Assembly (NCBI RefSeq): GCF_000519305.1
Contig: NZ_JAFG01000003.1
Location: 871,070-935,069 of the forward strand
DNA: 64,000 nucleotides
Direction: 5' to 3'
Origin: Mesorhizobium ciceri WSM4083
Lineage (GTDB): Bacteria > Pseudomonadota > Alphaproteobacteria > Rhizobiales > Rhizobiaceae
The notes beneath the pieces were generated by a model that saw only the letters and a list, made by a program, of their open reading frames with translations, searched no databases and was not told where the DNA came from. The translations under genes and the position numbers were made by a program. This document shows, piece after piece, positions 36,119 through 44,812 of this stretch. Position 1 is the stretch's first letter. Each line of letters begins with the position of its first letter.

Positions 36119-37221
36119 TGCGGATCTTGAACCAGATAGGGTATCCGCACCAATTCACCATGGGCATGGACAAGGCCGGCCATGAGTGGATTGTCGTGGT
36201 CGCCAAAGGCACGTTCGACTTCCCCGCCGAGCCGGGCGGACTGGTGCGAAAATCAGCGGAACAGGTGCCCCTGGTGATGGCCGACACACAGACCGGCGTG
36301 GCCGGCTACTCGGCCACGCTCTGGGAGACCGACTTCGCCTTCCGCAAACCACGCTGCGACGTGATCGCCAATGGCTGCGCCTATGCGCCGGGCGGGCGCC
36401 CGGCAGAGCGCGTGCCGGTCGGCATCAAGGTTGGTAATTGGTCAAAACTGTTCGAGGTTGTCGGCCACCGCGAATGGCGCTCGATCGGGCCGGTTTTTAC
36501 CGCCACATCGCCGCAACCCTTCCTGAAACTGCCCATTTCCTACGACGTTGCCTGGGGCGGCGTCGACAGGTTGAACCCGGAGGACAAGCTTCCCGCCAGC
36601 TACAAATACAACCCGGTCGGAACCGGCTGGTCCCGAACCAGGAACCAGCGCCTCGTCCCCGGCCTGCGGCTACCGAACACGCAAGCTGTCGACGAAGACA
36701 TCCGCTCTCCCTTCGGTGATTACAAACCGATGAGCTTTGGCCCGATGGGCCGCGGATGGCCGGGCCGGATCGAGTATGGCGGCACTTACGACGACAATTG
36801 GGCCAAGAACATCTTTCCGTTCCTGCCGCCGGATTTCGACGAGCGCTATTTCCAGATGGCGCCGCCTGACCAGCAGATCGACAATCCGCGAGGCGGCGAA
36901 GAGGTGGTGCTTGTGAACCTGGCTCCCGAAGGGCGAGTGAGCTTTCGCCTACCGTCGGTAGCATTGCCGATGACGTTGTTCAAAGGCAGGCAAAAGGCCT
37001 ATGAGGCCGACATATTTCCAGACACCGTTCTGCTCGACCCAGAAAGACGCCGCTTCTCGCTCGTCTGGCGCCTCTCGCAGCGCATTCACAAGACGATCCT
37101 CGATTTCTCGGAGTGCTGGGTAGGTCCGCCAACACCGGCCATGCTGAGAGCGAGGCTCAAGGGAAAACAATATGTTCGTGTTGGCCACATCACGCCCGCA
37201 CGAGAGAATGAAGACGCATGA
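36118..37221 (+). CDS. DUF2169 adaptor/chaperone-like protein
   Basis: This 367-residue soluble protein matches DUF2169, with VVVAKGTFDFP near residue 26, the YDVAWGGVD and PFGDYKPMSFGPMGRGWPGR motifs and the RRFSLVWR block near the end. DUF2169 proteins sit next to DUF4150 (PAAR-like) effectors, and in Agrobacterium one is needed to load such an effector onto VgrG. The same role is likely here, because the DUF4150 gene is two genes downstream. It is translationally coupled to tagF and to the next gene. Confidence 0.88.
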   Translation: MRILNQIGYPHQFTMGMDKAGHEWIVVVAKGTFDFPAEPGGLVRKSAEQVPLVMADTQTGVAGYSATLWETDFAFRKPRCDVIANGCAYAPGGRPAERVPVGIKVGNWSKLFEVVGHREWRSIGPVFTATSPQPFLKLPISYDVAWGGVDRLNPEDKLPASYKYNPVGTGWSRTRNQRLVPGLRLPNTQAVDEDIRSPFGDYKPMSFGPMGRGWPGRIEYGGTYDDNWAKNIFPFLPPDFDERYFQMAPPDQQIDNPRGGEEVVLVNLAPEGRVSFRLPSVALPMTLFKGRQKAYEADIFPDTVLLDPERRRFSLVWRLSQRIHKTILDFSECWVGPPTPAMLRARLKGKQYVRVGHITPARENEDA

Positions 37222-38240
37222 GTGCGCAACTCGACATCGTGTCGATAGGCATGGTTACGGCTGTCGGCCTCGACGCGCCGTCAGCTTGCGCGGCAATGCG
37301 TGCAAGACTCGACGGTTTCCAGCAAACGCGACTTCGGGGCTCCGCCGGCGAGTGGCTAACCGGTGCGCCAATCGCGTTACCGCGCAATTGGATTGGTGAC
37401 AGGCGCATGGCGCATCTGGCGGCTGGTGCTATTTGCGAAGCGTTCGAAAGCGTGCCGGAAGCACGCGGCCAAACGGCACTGATCTTATGCCTTCCCGAGG
37501 AAGAGCGGCCCGGCCGGCCTGTCAGCGACAATTCCGCTTTGCTTAGGAGCGTTGAAGAAATTGTTGAGGTCGAACCGCATGCACGCTCCAGAATAATAGC
37601 GCACGGACGACCTGCAGGCGTTGTCGCATTGGAACATGCTCGCCGGTTGCTGGCATCAGGCGAGGTGCCCTTTGTGATGATTGCCGGCGTCGATAGTTAT
37701 CTGAAAAGCCAGACAGTCACGCACTATATCTCCTGCAATCGTCTCCTTACGCCGCAAAATCCGAACGGGTTCATACCTGGGGAGGCGGCGGCGGCGATCA
37801 TTTGCACCCAGGGTCGACAGGGCGGTCTTCGGCTATTTGGGCTTGGGCTCTCTCGCGAAAATGCATCGATCTACAACACTAAAGATTTGCCTTTGCGCGG
37901 TGACGGCATGACGGCTGCTTATCGCGCGGCATTCGAAGAAACCGGTATCGAAATGAACCGGCTCGGGTACCGGATCGCTGACCTCGTAGGAGAACAGTAC
38001 TGGTTCAAGCAAAGCGCTCTTGCCAGCCTGCGCTTGCTGCGAGGAAGGCATGAGTTTCAAGACATCTGGTCGCCAGGCGAGTCCCTCGGCAATGTCGGAG
38101 CTGCCGTGGTTCCACTCATGCTTGGCATGGCTTTCACCGCGGCACGCAAGGGCTACGCTGCCGGAAATCCGGTTTTGATCGAGGCATCGAACGATGCCGG
38201 CGCCTGCGGCGCAGCTATCGTGGCATCGAGGGCCGCGTAA
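37218..38240 (+). CDS. degenerate beta-ketoacyl-synthase-like (thiolase-fold) protein
   Basis: The 340-residue protein follows the ketoacyl synthase pattern (VSIGMVTAVGLDAPSACAAMRA at the start, MIAGVDSYL, NGFIPGEAAAAII). The segment that should hold the nucleophilic Cys reads HGRPAGVVALEHA, and the usual catalytic GH near the C-terminus appears as GN (SLGNVGAAVV). It is therefore probably not an active condensing enzyme. Such proteins recur between DUF2169 and DUF4150 genes, so a structural or chaperone role in effector delivery is inferred. It overlaps both neighbours by 1-4 bases. Confidence 0.82.
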   Translation: MSAQLDIVSIGMVTAVGLDAPSACAAMRARLDGFQQTRLRGSAGEWLTGAPIALPRNWIGDRRMAHLAAGAICEAFESVPEARGQTALILCLPEEERPGRPVSDNSALLRSVEEIVEVEPHARSRIIAHGRPAGVVALEHARRLLASGEVPFVMIAGVDSYLKSQTVTHYISCNRLLTPQNPNGFIPGEAAAAIICTQGRQGGLRLFGLGLSRENASIYNTKDLPLRGDGMTAAYRAAFEETGIEMNRLGYRIADLVGEQYWFKQSALASLRLLRGRHEFQDIWSPGESLGNVGAAVVPLMLGMAFTAARKGYAAGNPVLIEASNDAGACGAAIVASRAA

Positions 38241-39187
38241 TGGGCGGGGTGTTTGCCAACGGCCTGGAAATTTCCGGCAAAGCCGTGAACGCCCAGACCA
38301 TCGCCGCATTCCCGGATGTTTGCTTTACACCTCCGGAAAACCCCGCAACGCCGCCCGGCGTGCCCATCCCCTACCCTAGTTTCGGATTGGGCAGCGACAC
38401 AGAGCAAGGGACCGGCACCGTCAAGATCGGCGGCAAGACCGTCAACATCAAGAACAAATCCGACCTGTCCAGAACGTCTGGGACGGAGGCTGGCTGTGCC
38501 GCAAAGAAAGGTGTCATCACATCGAAAAATACGGGAAAGGGGTATTTCAACTCATGGTCTAACGATGTGAAGTTTGATGGCGAACCCGTCATACGTATGA
38601 CAGATCTTGCCACAAACAACCATGCATCGCCGACTGGCAATACGGTTACATGGCCGCACACGGCCGCCATAACTGTCAGTGGGCAGGACTGTGCAACGAT
38701 TTTAAATAACGTGGGTATATATGTGCATCAACACAAGGATTCCGATTGTGCGCACCCGACGGAATCCGAGCACTGCTTTGAAAATCAGATGTTCCAGAGG
38801 AGTCGCGGCGGCGATAACTATTCCGGCTGGGGAAATTACGACGTCAACACCGCGCCCTGCATTTGCATGGAGTCCTACAAGAAAACCAAGACCGGATACC
38901 GCAAATCCGGTTCTGGGTCAAAACGCGGCTCGCCGCACAACAAAAAGACAAAGAAAGTCCGCGATTTCCTGAAGAAGAAGCGCAGTCCGACCTTAGGCGA
39001 TGCGATCAAGGAGGTGCAGCAGGCTGTCGGCGACCATCACGAGAAGCTGCAGAGCTGCACCAAAAAGGAGAAGGACGACGCGCTCGAATGCCTGAAGCTC
39101 GTGCTCATCGACTACCTCATCGATTGCGCCAGAGCCCCGAAACCGACCCCCGCCCAGATACTGGCAAAACCGATAAGGAAGAAGTGA
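38240..39187 (+). CDS. DUF4150 (PAAR-like) candidate type VI effector
   Basis: Residues 1-150 are a DUF4150 PAAR-like domain (VFANGLEISGKAVNAQTIAAFPDVCFTP at the start, then a lack of charged tail up to TAAITVSGQD). Such domains cap the VgrG spike. The C-terminal region (about 150-315) is different: Lys- and Cys-rich (Cys at 151, 170, 179, 207, 209, 273, 284 and 296) with a WGNYDVNTAPCICMES motif, a SPH motif at 231-233 and helical end segments. I do not recognise this domain, and no HxxD nuclease motif of the Tde type is evident. A secreted toxin, possibly acting on nucleic acid, is inferred from architecture and from the coupled downstream gene. Confidence 0.78.
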   Translation: MGGVFANGLEISGKAVNAQTIAAFPDVCFTPPENPATPPGVPIPYPSFGLGSDTEQGTGTVKIGGKTVNIKNKSDLSRTSGTEAGCAAKKGVITSKNTGKGYFNSWSNDVKFDGEPVIRMTDLATNNHASPTGNTVTWPHTAAITVSGQDCATILNNVGIYVHQHKDSDCAHPTESEHCFENQMFQRSRGGDNYSGWGNYDVNTAPCICMESYKKTKTGYRKSGSGSKRGSPHNKKTKKVRDFLKKKRSPTLGDAIKEVQQAVGDHHEKLQSCTKKEKDDALECLKLVLIDYLIDCARAPKPTPAQILAKPIRKK

Positions 39188-40110
39188 TGCGTGAGCCCGA
39201 AACGATCGCCGACTTTGACCCAGAGGAAATCGATGTCCAGGCCGTGGACGGATATCATCACGGCGGCAATCGCTTCAGCGCCAGTTTCGAACTGAGCGAT
39301 CCCGATGACGAATTCAGCCGGTCCTATCTCCTGGAAATTGAGCTTGGGGCGACCATTCGTTTCAATGCACGGCTTCAGATCGAGGACGCGATCCGGTCCC
39401 ATGTCAGTTTTGGGCCGCAAGACCATGTTGCGCTTGAGCTTGGAGGGATCATCCACGACCTTCCGCCTGGTTCGGCATCACGCACGGAACTGCCCGAAGG
39501 CGCACTGACGCGCCTGTGGGCCCCATCGCGCGACCGGATCTTTGCGATCGGAGATCTTGGCGTCAGCTATCTGCGTGAGCGGGGCCAATGGGGGCAGTTG
39601 GAGACCTTCGACGAAGCCGTGCTCAACGATATCCACGGTCGTGACGGAAGTCCGGTCTATTGCGCCGGCGACCGCGGGCTTCTGCTGAGACTCGACGGAC
39701 GGCGCTGGAATCGTATCGATGTGGGCGTCGAGGAGAATTTCAATGCCGTCCTGGCCGGACCTCAGGGTGAGGTCTATCTCGGCGGGGCGAACGGGGCAGC
39801 CTACGAATTGCGTGACAGCCAGCTGATTGCGTTGAAGGCCGACGAGGTCGACTATTACGATATCTGCGAGTTCCGCGGCAAACGCTACTGGTCGGACATG
39901 AGCTACGGCGTTTCGGTGCAGAAGGGACGCGAACTCGTGCCTCTGCTCGAAACGGAACAAGGTTTTACCATGAACGCGACCGAGGAATTTCTTGTTGTTG
40001 CAGGCTGGCACGAGTTCTTTCTGTTCGACGGCACTGACTGGTCCGGTTTCGAAATGGGCTATGACGGCAATATCTTCCTTCGAACGGTCGACATCAACAA
40101 CTACCGATAG
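39187..40110 (+). CDS. candidate immunity protein with beta-propeller-like repeats
   Basis: The ATG at 39187 overlaps the effector stop (TGATG), so the two are made together. The 307-residue product has no signal peptide. From about residue 105 it shows repeated strands of the pattern IFAIGDLGVSYL...GQW, VYCAGDRGLLLRLDGRRW and VYLGGANGAAYEL, like blades of a propeller. The N-terminal 100 residues are acidic and unrecognised. Position directly after a PAAR-like effector is the classic place of the immunity gene; a cytoplasmic toxin target would fit the missing signal peptide. Function is inferred, not shown. Confidence 0.65.
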   Translation: MREPETIADFDPEEIDVQAVDGYHHGGNRFSASFELSDPDDEFSRSYLLEIELGATIRFNARLQIEDAIRSHVSFGPQDHVALELGGIIHDLPPGSASRTELPEGALTRLWAPSRDRIFAIGDLGVSYLRERGQWGQLETFDEAVLNDIHGRDGSPVYCAGDRGLLLRLDGRRWNRIDVGVEENFNAVLAGPQGEVYLGGANGAAYELRDSQLIALKADEVDYYDICEFRGKRYWSDMSYGVSVQKGRELVPLLETEQGFTMNATEEFLVVAGWHEFFLFDGTDWSGFEMGYDGNIFLRTVDINNYR

Positions 40111-40126
40111 GATGGGGGTCATCGGT
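40103..40126. terminator. hairpin between convergent operons
   Basis: ACCGAT (40103-40108) pairs with ATCGGT (40121-40126) around a 12-base loop and is followed by TCTGTTT on the plus strand. It lies across the convergent gene ends of the main tss operon and the vgrG operon, so it may serve as a bidirectional terminator. The stem is short. Confidence 0.35.
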
Positions 40127-40463
40127 TCTGTTTCAGGGTCACCGCCAGATACTCTCTGACTTTGGGAAGGTCCAGATCCACAACCTGGATCGGTTTTGGT
40201 GCGGCCAGCATCCGCAACACGAAGAGTTCACCCGCTTCCGAGAACTCCTCAAAGCGCTCCTGCGCAATTTTTCGACCCTGATCTCCGGCTACCCGCAAAC
40301 CGTCCAGATGAGCCTCCAACCTTTCAATCAAGCGGGCAAGACGCACTTCGTCCATCTCCGGATTTTCCTCGGGGTGGAGCAGGTGATGGTCGTAGATCGT
40401 CCATAGAAACGCCGCCATTTCGGCATGCTGGCGGACGATCTCGCGCAAGATCGGCGCTGCCAT
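40119..40463 (-). pseudogene. TIGR02270-like type VI protein, truncated to the N-terminus
   Basis: The 114-residue product resembles only the N-terminus of TIGR02270 family proteins: VRQHAEMAAFLWTIYDH and RLIERLEAHLDGLRVAGDQG. Full members are about 400 residues with HEAT-type repeats. Here the frame ends at a stop only 9 bases from the convergent immunity gene, so the remainder has been lost. It is coupled to the DUF6484 gene (TGATG at 40463). It could still be expressed as a short protein, but I read it as a remnant left when the effector-immunity end of the neighbouring operon was exchanged. Confidence 0.6.
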
Positions 40464-40885
40464 CAGTTCAGGTTCACCGAGCCGCCACGGATACGGTTGG
40501 TGGCGCTTGCGTGGCTCGTAACGTATGTGCCGCGGATGATGATATGGCCGTCTTTTTCCAGGATGATCGTGGCCTTGCCACAGCGCAATTCTATTCGTTC
40601 TTCACCCACTATCCTTACCTGTTCGCCGTCGCGTTTGACTTGCGCCCGCGGCTTGCGGCTTGGCTCTACAATGCGCCCCACAATCAGTGGTCGACCAACA
40701 TCTCCGTCTTCAAACAGGAGCGCGACCTCGGAGCCGATCATATCCGAACTCATTTCGGCCAGGCTTCGGGCTCTTACCGCGGTCTCCCTTGTATTGCCCG
40801 GGAATACGACGAGCGGTGCTTCGTCATCGAAGCCGAGAAAAACTCCGATTATCACCCCTTCGATCCGCTTCCGAGTCTTGGTCAT
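40463..40885 (-). CDS. DUF6484 domain protein, VgrG-associated
   Basis: This 140-residue protein has an N-terminal beta-rich DUF6484 domain (GVIIGVFLGFDDEAPLVVFPG) and a C-terminal strand repeat (IELRCGKATIILEKDGHIIIRG) resembling the end of VgrG. It follows vgrG by 10 bases. DUF6484 genes recur next to vgrG and TIGR02270 genes and are thought to help spike or cargo assembly; the precise role is not established. Confidence 0.75.
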   Translation of the reverse strand: MTKTRKRIEGVIIGVFLGFDDEAPLVVFPGNTRETAVRARSLAEMSSDMIGSEVALLFEDGDVGRPLIVGRIVEPSRKPRAQVKRDGEQVRIVGEERIELRCGKATIILEKDGHIIIRGTYVTSHASATNRIRGGSVNLN

Positions 40886-40895
40886 CCAGCCGCCC

Positions 40896-43223
40896 TCAAT
40901 TCTGCTTGATCTCCGAACCTTTCATCGTGATGTCGCTTGAAGCCTTCACGTTGATCTTGCCCGAGCCTTTGACGGAAATGTCCTTGCCTTCAATATTGAT
41001 GGTGCCGTCCTTCTTCATCGAAATCGCCGCCGAGCCACACTTGATCACGATGGAGTCGCCAGCCTCGATCAACAAATCTTTGCCGATCTTGATGGCACCG
41101 TCCTCGCCAATCTCGACAAGGCTTCCCTTGGCTATCTTCAGGGAGCGCGCGCCGCCGACATTGGTCGTGTCGTCCTCGGCGATTTTGGCGTTTCGCCCTT
41201 TGCCGATCTGCGAGGAATGGGCTCCGCCGACCTTGAAACTTTGATCCGCCGCCACCTGCACGCTCTGGTTCGCGCCCACCGACCAGCTGTCGTCGGCACC
41301 AATGCTATGGCTCTGCGCCGCACCCACCGTAACCGACCGTGTCGCGCCGATTGTATTGGCCTGCGGGCCACCCACGGTCCTGGTCTCGGATGCTCCGACG
41401 CTGTCGACACGGGCGGCGCCGACCGTAATGGTCTGGACGATCGCGACGGTCTGCGTGTGATTGGACCCGATCGTCTCCGTCGAGTTCGACCCGATATTGA
41501 TCGTCTCGTTCGACCCCACCGTAAGCGAGCGATTGACGCCCACCGTCTCGGTGTCGTTGTTGCCGATATCGGTGGTCTGGTCGACGCCGACCTTGACCGT
41601 CTTGTTGTTGCCGACGTCCTCGTCGAGGTTGTGGCCGACGGAATGCTTGGCGTCGTGGTCGATGCGGTCCGACTGATCGTGCTGCACCAGCTTGGTGCGG
41701 TCATGCTTGACCAGAAGGTTGTGGTCCTTCTGCGCCTGGAAATTGACCAGTTCGGAGCCGGCCTTGTCCTCGAACATCAGTTCGTTGTAGCCGCCGCCGC
41801 CGAGCGAGGAGTCCGACTTCCAGCCGGATTGCGTGGCACTCGCCGGCAGCCCGTAGGGCGGCATCTGCGAGGCATTATAGACCCGGCCGGTGATGATCGG
41901 CAGGTCAGGGTCGCCTTCGATAAAGTCGACGATCACCTCCTGGCCGATGCGCGGTATCTGGATGAAACCCCAGCCGCTGCCGGCCCAGGTCTGTGAGACC
42001 CGCACGAAACAGGAGCTGTTCTCGTCCTTCTTGCCCAGGCGATCCCAGTGGAATTGCACCTTCACCCTGGCGTATTTGTCGGTGAATATTTCCTGGCCTG
42101 ACGGACCGACCACGGTTGCCGTCTGCGGCCCACGCATGATCGGTCGGGGCGTGATCCGTGGCGGACGATAGGGCAATGCGGTCGGCGCCACGCCCAGGAT
42201 CACCTTGAAGTTCTCGCTGTCGACGTCGGCATGGCTTCTGTATCCCGGATCGAACAGCCTGTATTCGGCGCTGACCACCAGATACTCCTGGTTCTGGTCC
42301 TCGCGCGGAAAGCCATCGAGCTTGAACGTACAGCCCGAAAACAGGCCGCGCACGGTGCCGACCGCGGCGATACGCTGGTGGACGGCTTGGATTTCCTCGC
42401 GTCGGATCGCGGCCAGGTTGTCGCCCCGGCCGACTTCGAGATGCGCGCCGGGCTGGCGATAGTTTTCGCCGGCGGCCAGTTTGTGGCTGAACGGCTGGGC
42501 CGACTTGGCCATAAGGTCGGCGCCCGGCTTCTTGAAATCATAGTCGGTGTGGGCATAGGCGCCCGGACGCACCGAACTGCCCGGTATCCATTCGGTGATG
42601 TATTCGACATCGCGCCGGGAGCCCTGCCCTTCAAAATGATAAGGTACTTTCTCGTAGCCCGGCGCCGGCTTCAGCTTGCTCATCACATCGGTCAGGACAA
42701 GCGTGTGTTTGCCCTCGTCATGCTCGAAAAAATACAGGATGCCTTCATGCTCGAGCAGCCGCTGGACGAAATCCAGATCGGTCTCGTCATATTGCACGCA
42801 GTATTCGCGCGGAGGGTAGGAACCCTGCAGACGCAGATCGAACTCCGCCGTGCTGTATTTCTTAAAGACGTCCTTGACGATGTCGACGACGCTCTTGTTC
42901 TGGAAAATACGGCAATCGGTGGTGTTGCCGAGGAACCAGAGCCACGGCCTGACGACCGCTTCGTAGTAGGCCAGCCGGTCTTCTATGCGGGTCAGGCGAA
43001 ACTCGGACACAAGGCCGCTGAACCAACGTTTCGGATCGGATTCGCCTTCCACCGAAACGCCCCCCCCCAGCATCTTCAGCGGATCGATATCGGGGCTGGG
43101 GCTAACGAACCCTACCGTATAGGCCAAACAACGGCTGATCTCATCGCGACCGACAAGATGCGTGAAGGTCAACAGCTCGGCGCCAACCGGTGTTTGCACA
43201 ACCGTGGCACGTTCGTTCGGCAT
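40896..43223 (-). CDS. vgrG: type VI spike protein VgrG (TssI)
   Basis: The 775-residue VgrG starts at MPNERATV, with AGGAGG ten bases upstream; the open extension to 43382 is unlikely. It has the gp27-like head (AYTVGFVSPSPDIDPLKML, then YCVQYDETDLDFVQRLLEHEG), the gp5 OB-fold region (VKVQFHWDRLGKKDENSSCFVRVSQ) and a long C-terminal beta-helix of eight-residue repeats (patterns like VGSNETIN). It ends in a lysine/serine-rich strand region without a fused toxin. It is therefore a structural spike that probably carries the DUF4150 effector. It leads the leftward operon with DUF6484. Confidence 0.95.
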   Translation of the reverse strand: MPNERATVVQTPVGAELLTFTHLVGRDEISRCLAYTVGFVSPSPDIDPLKMLGGGVSVEGESDPKRWFSGLVSEFRLTRIEDRLAYYEAVVRPWLWFLGNTTDCRIFQNKSVVDIVKDVFKKYSTAEFDLRLQGSYPPREYCVQYDETDLDFVQRLLEHEGILYFFEHDEGKHTLVLTDVMSKLKPAPGYEKVPYHFEGQGSRRDVEYITEWIPGSSVRPGAYAHTDYDFKKPGADLMAKSAQPFSHKLAAGENYRQPGAHLEVGRGDNLAAIRREEIQAVHQRIAAVGTVRGLFSGCTFKLDGFPREDQNQEYLVVSAEYRLFDPGYRSHADVDSENFKVILGVAPTALPYRPPRITPRPIMRGPQTATVVGPSGQEIFTDKYARVKVQFHWDRLGKKDENSSCFVRVSQTWAGSGWGFIQIPRIGQEVIVDFIEGDPDLPIITGRVYNASQMPPYGLPASATQSGWKSDSSLGGGGYNELMFEDKAGSELVNFQAQKDHNLLVKHDRTKLVQHDQSDRIDHDAKHSVGHNLDEDVGNNKTVKVGVDQTTDIGNNDTETVGVNRSLTVGSNETINIGSNSTETIGSNHTQTVAIVQTITVGAARVDSVGASETRTVGGPQANTIGATRSVTVGAAQSHSIGADDSWSVGANQSVQVAADQSFKVGGAHSSQIGKGRNAKIAEDDTTNVGGARSLKIAKGSLVEIGEDGAIKIGKDLLIEAGDSIVIKCGSAAISMKKDGTINIEGKDISVKGSGKINVKASSDITMKGSEIKQN

Positions 43224-43463
43224 GGGTCGTGCCCCTCCTGGACGCGGCCGCCGGCAGTGGGTTTGAAGTTCCCGCATCCAGGAACTTTTTGGCCCGCCGC
43301 ACCAGGCTATGTTGAGCCTACCACATGTTGTCCGGCCGACCAAAGAGATGCACAGCGGAAAAACCTTAGCCTGCCGATGCATTGGCTCGAAACGCCGCTG
43401 TCCTGTTGGATGTGCAAACTGCTAGAATGTGGAGTATCGATCAGCGTTCGACGGCGATCCTCG

Positions 43464-44510
43464 ATGTATATCAGTCTGCAAATCAACAATGTCGACGCCT
43501 TGCCTGCGGGCATCTCGACCAGTTACGCAGCGCGTGATCGCGGCTTCGAAATCGGACGCGAGGCTTGTGATTGGACCTTGCCGGACCCCGACAAGTTCAT
43601 CTCCGGCCGGCATTGCGAGGTTCGCTACGAGGCAGGCGCTTTCTGGCTGCACGATGTCTCGCGCAACGGAACCTACATCAACGGATCGAGCCAGCGCATG
43701 ACCGGCCCGCATCGGCTGAGCCATGGCGACCGGGTGCTGATCGGCCGCTATGTCATCTTCGTATCGATCGACGACGAGCGCGCCACGACAGGCCATATCA
43801 GTTCGACACAACGAGAAATGCCGGCCGCGACAGGCCGGCCGCTCGAATTCGCCGCCGAGCCGTTCTTCACTCCTTCGGAGCAACAGTCCGGGCAGCGGGT
43901 TCCGGCTCCGGCGTTCTCGTCGCAACCGCCTCTCCCCTCGACCAGAGACGAAGTGCTGCGGGAAATCGCGATCGCGGCCGGCATCTCGCCGGAATTGCTT
44001 CAATCGCGCGATCCGCATGAAGTTGCCGCCGAAATCGGCACGGTCCTGCGGACTGTGGTCGAGGAACTGACCATGCTTTTGAAAGCGCGCGCGGCCGCGA
44101 AAATACTGGCCAAGAGCACACAACGGACGATGATCAGCGCCGCCGACAACAACCCCCTGAAGTTCGTCCCGGGAACCGACGACATCCTCGAAATCATGTT
44201 TGCCCGCCGCAGGGCCGGCTATCTGGATGCCAGGCGCAGCATCGAAGATGCATTCCGCGATCTCAAGACGCACGAATTCGCCACCTATGCCGCCATGCAA
44301 GCTGCGCTATCCCGATTGCTTGATGACCTGTCGCCCGAGGCGATCGGAAAGAAACTCCCCCCTACGTCGTTCTCGTCGAAGAAAAGCCAGGCCTGGGACG
44401 CTTTTGTGGCGACCTGGCGAACCATGGAGGAGGCCCACGAGAACGGCATGCTGGACATATTCCTGGCCTATTTCAGCGAAGCCTATGCCAAGGCCGACAA
44501 GCAAAAATAG
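43464..44510 (+). CDS. fha: FHA-domain type VI protein, copy 2 (TagH/Fha)
   Basis: The 348-residue protein starts at MYISLQINNVDAL; the open frame further upstream is antisense to vgrG. The FHA domain is canonical, with FEIGREACDW, SGRHCEV and RNGTYING, so it keeps the Arg, Ser/His and NGT loop needed to bind phosphothreonine. The C-terminal TagH-type domain has NPLKFVPGTDDILEIM, parallel to copy 1. The linker is short and lacks the DPF repeats of copy 1. It leads the group containing tssL copy 2, tssM copy 2, pppA and ppkA, and is probably the reader of PpkA phosphorylation. Confidence 0.9.
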   Translation: MYISLQINNVDALPAGISTSYAARDRGFEIGREACDWTLPDPDKFISGRHCEVRYEAGAFWLHDVSRNGTYINGSSQRMTGPHRLSHGDRVLIGRYVIFVSIDDERATTGHISSTQREMPAATGRPLEFAAEPFFTPSEQQSGQRVPAPAFSSQPPLPSTRDEVLREIAIAAGISPELLQSRDPHEVAAEIGTVLRTVVEELTMLLKARAAAKILAKSTQRTMISAADNNPLKFVPGTDDILEIMFARRRAGYLDARRSIEDAFRDLKTHEFATYAAMQAALSRLLDDLSPEAIGKKLPPTSFSSKKSQAWDAFVATWRTMEEAHENGMLDIFLAYFSEAYAKADKQK

Positions 44511-44812
44511 ACCGGCCCAAAAGGGATGCGTGACTGAAATCGACGAAGAAAACCGCTTCGGTGCGCGGCATCCGGTTCCAATAGAGAATTTCTGAGATTA
44601 CGATCACATACGACACTTCGCTAAGCGGGTAAGGCTGATCGACCTGGGGGTCTGCGGCAAATGTCATCTTTCGGCGGGATAGCGAGATATAGCCGACCTT
44701 CCCCCGGACACTGCCAGGGTCGGCAGGGGTTGCGTTTCCTTCACCTGACGAGAAGCCGTTTTGCGCCTGTCTCGCTCAGTCGCGGGCACACCGCCTGCAC
44801 GGACGATCGGCC
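44511..44812. other. intergenic region between fha copy 2 and tssL copy 2
   Basis: About 300 bases have no convincing gene. A 7-base inverted repeat GCCGACC/GGTCGGC (44692-44698 and 44718-44724) encloses a 19-base C- and G-rich loop. The gap is large for this compact locus, so a separate promoter for tssL copy 2 is possible. Confidence 0.4.

Noticed and set aside
38690..39187. Assigning the effector C-terminus to the Tde/Ntox15 DNase family
   Set aside because: The expected HxxD core is not evident, so the domain is left unassigned.
42231..43463. long 5' extension of the fha copy 2 frame
   Set aside because: It is antisense to vgrG, and the FHA protein has a clean start at 43464.
44692..44724. 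GCCGACC/GGTCGGC inverted repeat as a terminator
   Set aside because: The 19-base loop is long and no T-run follows, so a terminator call is not supported.
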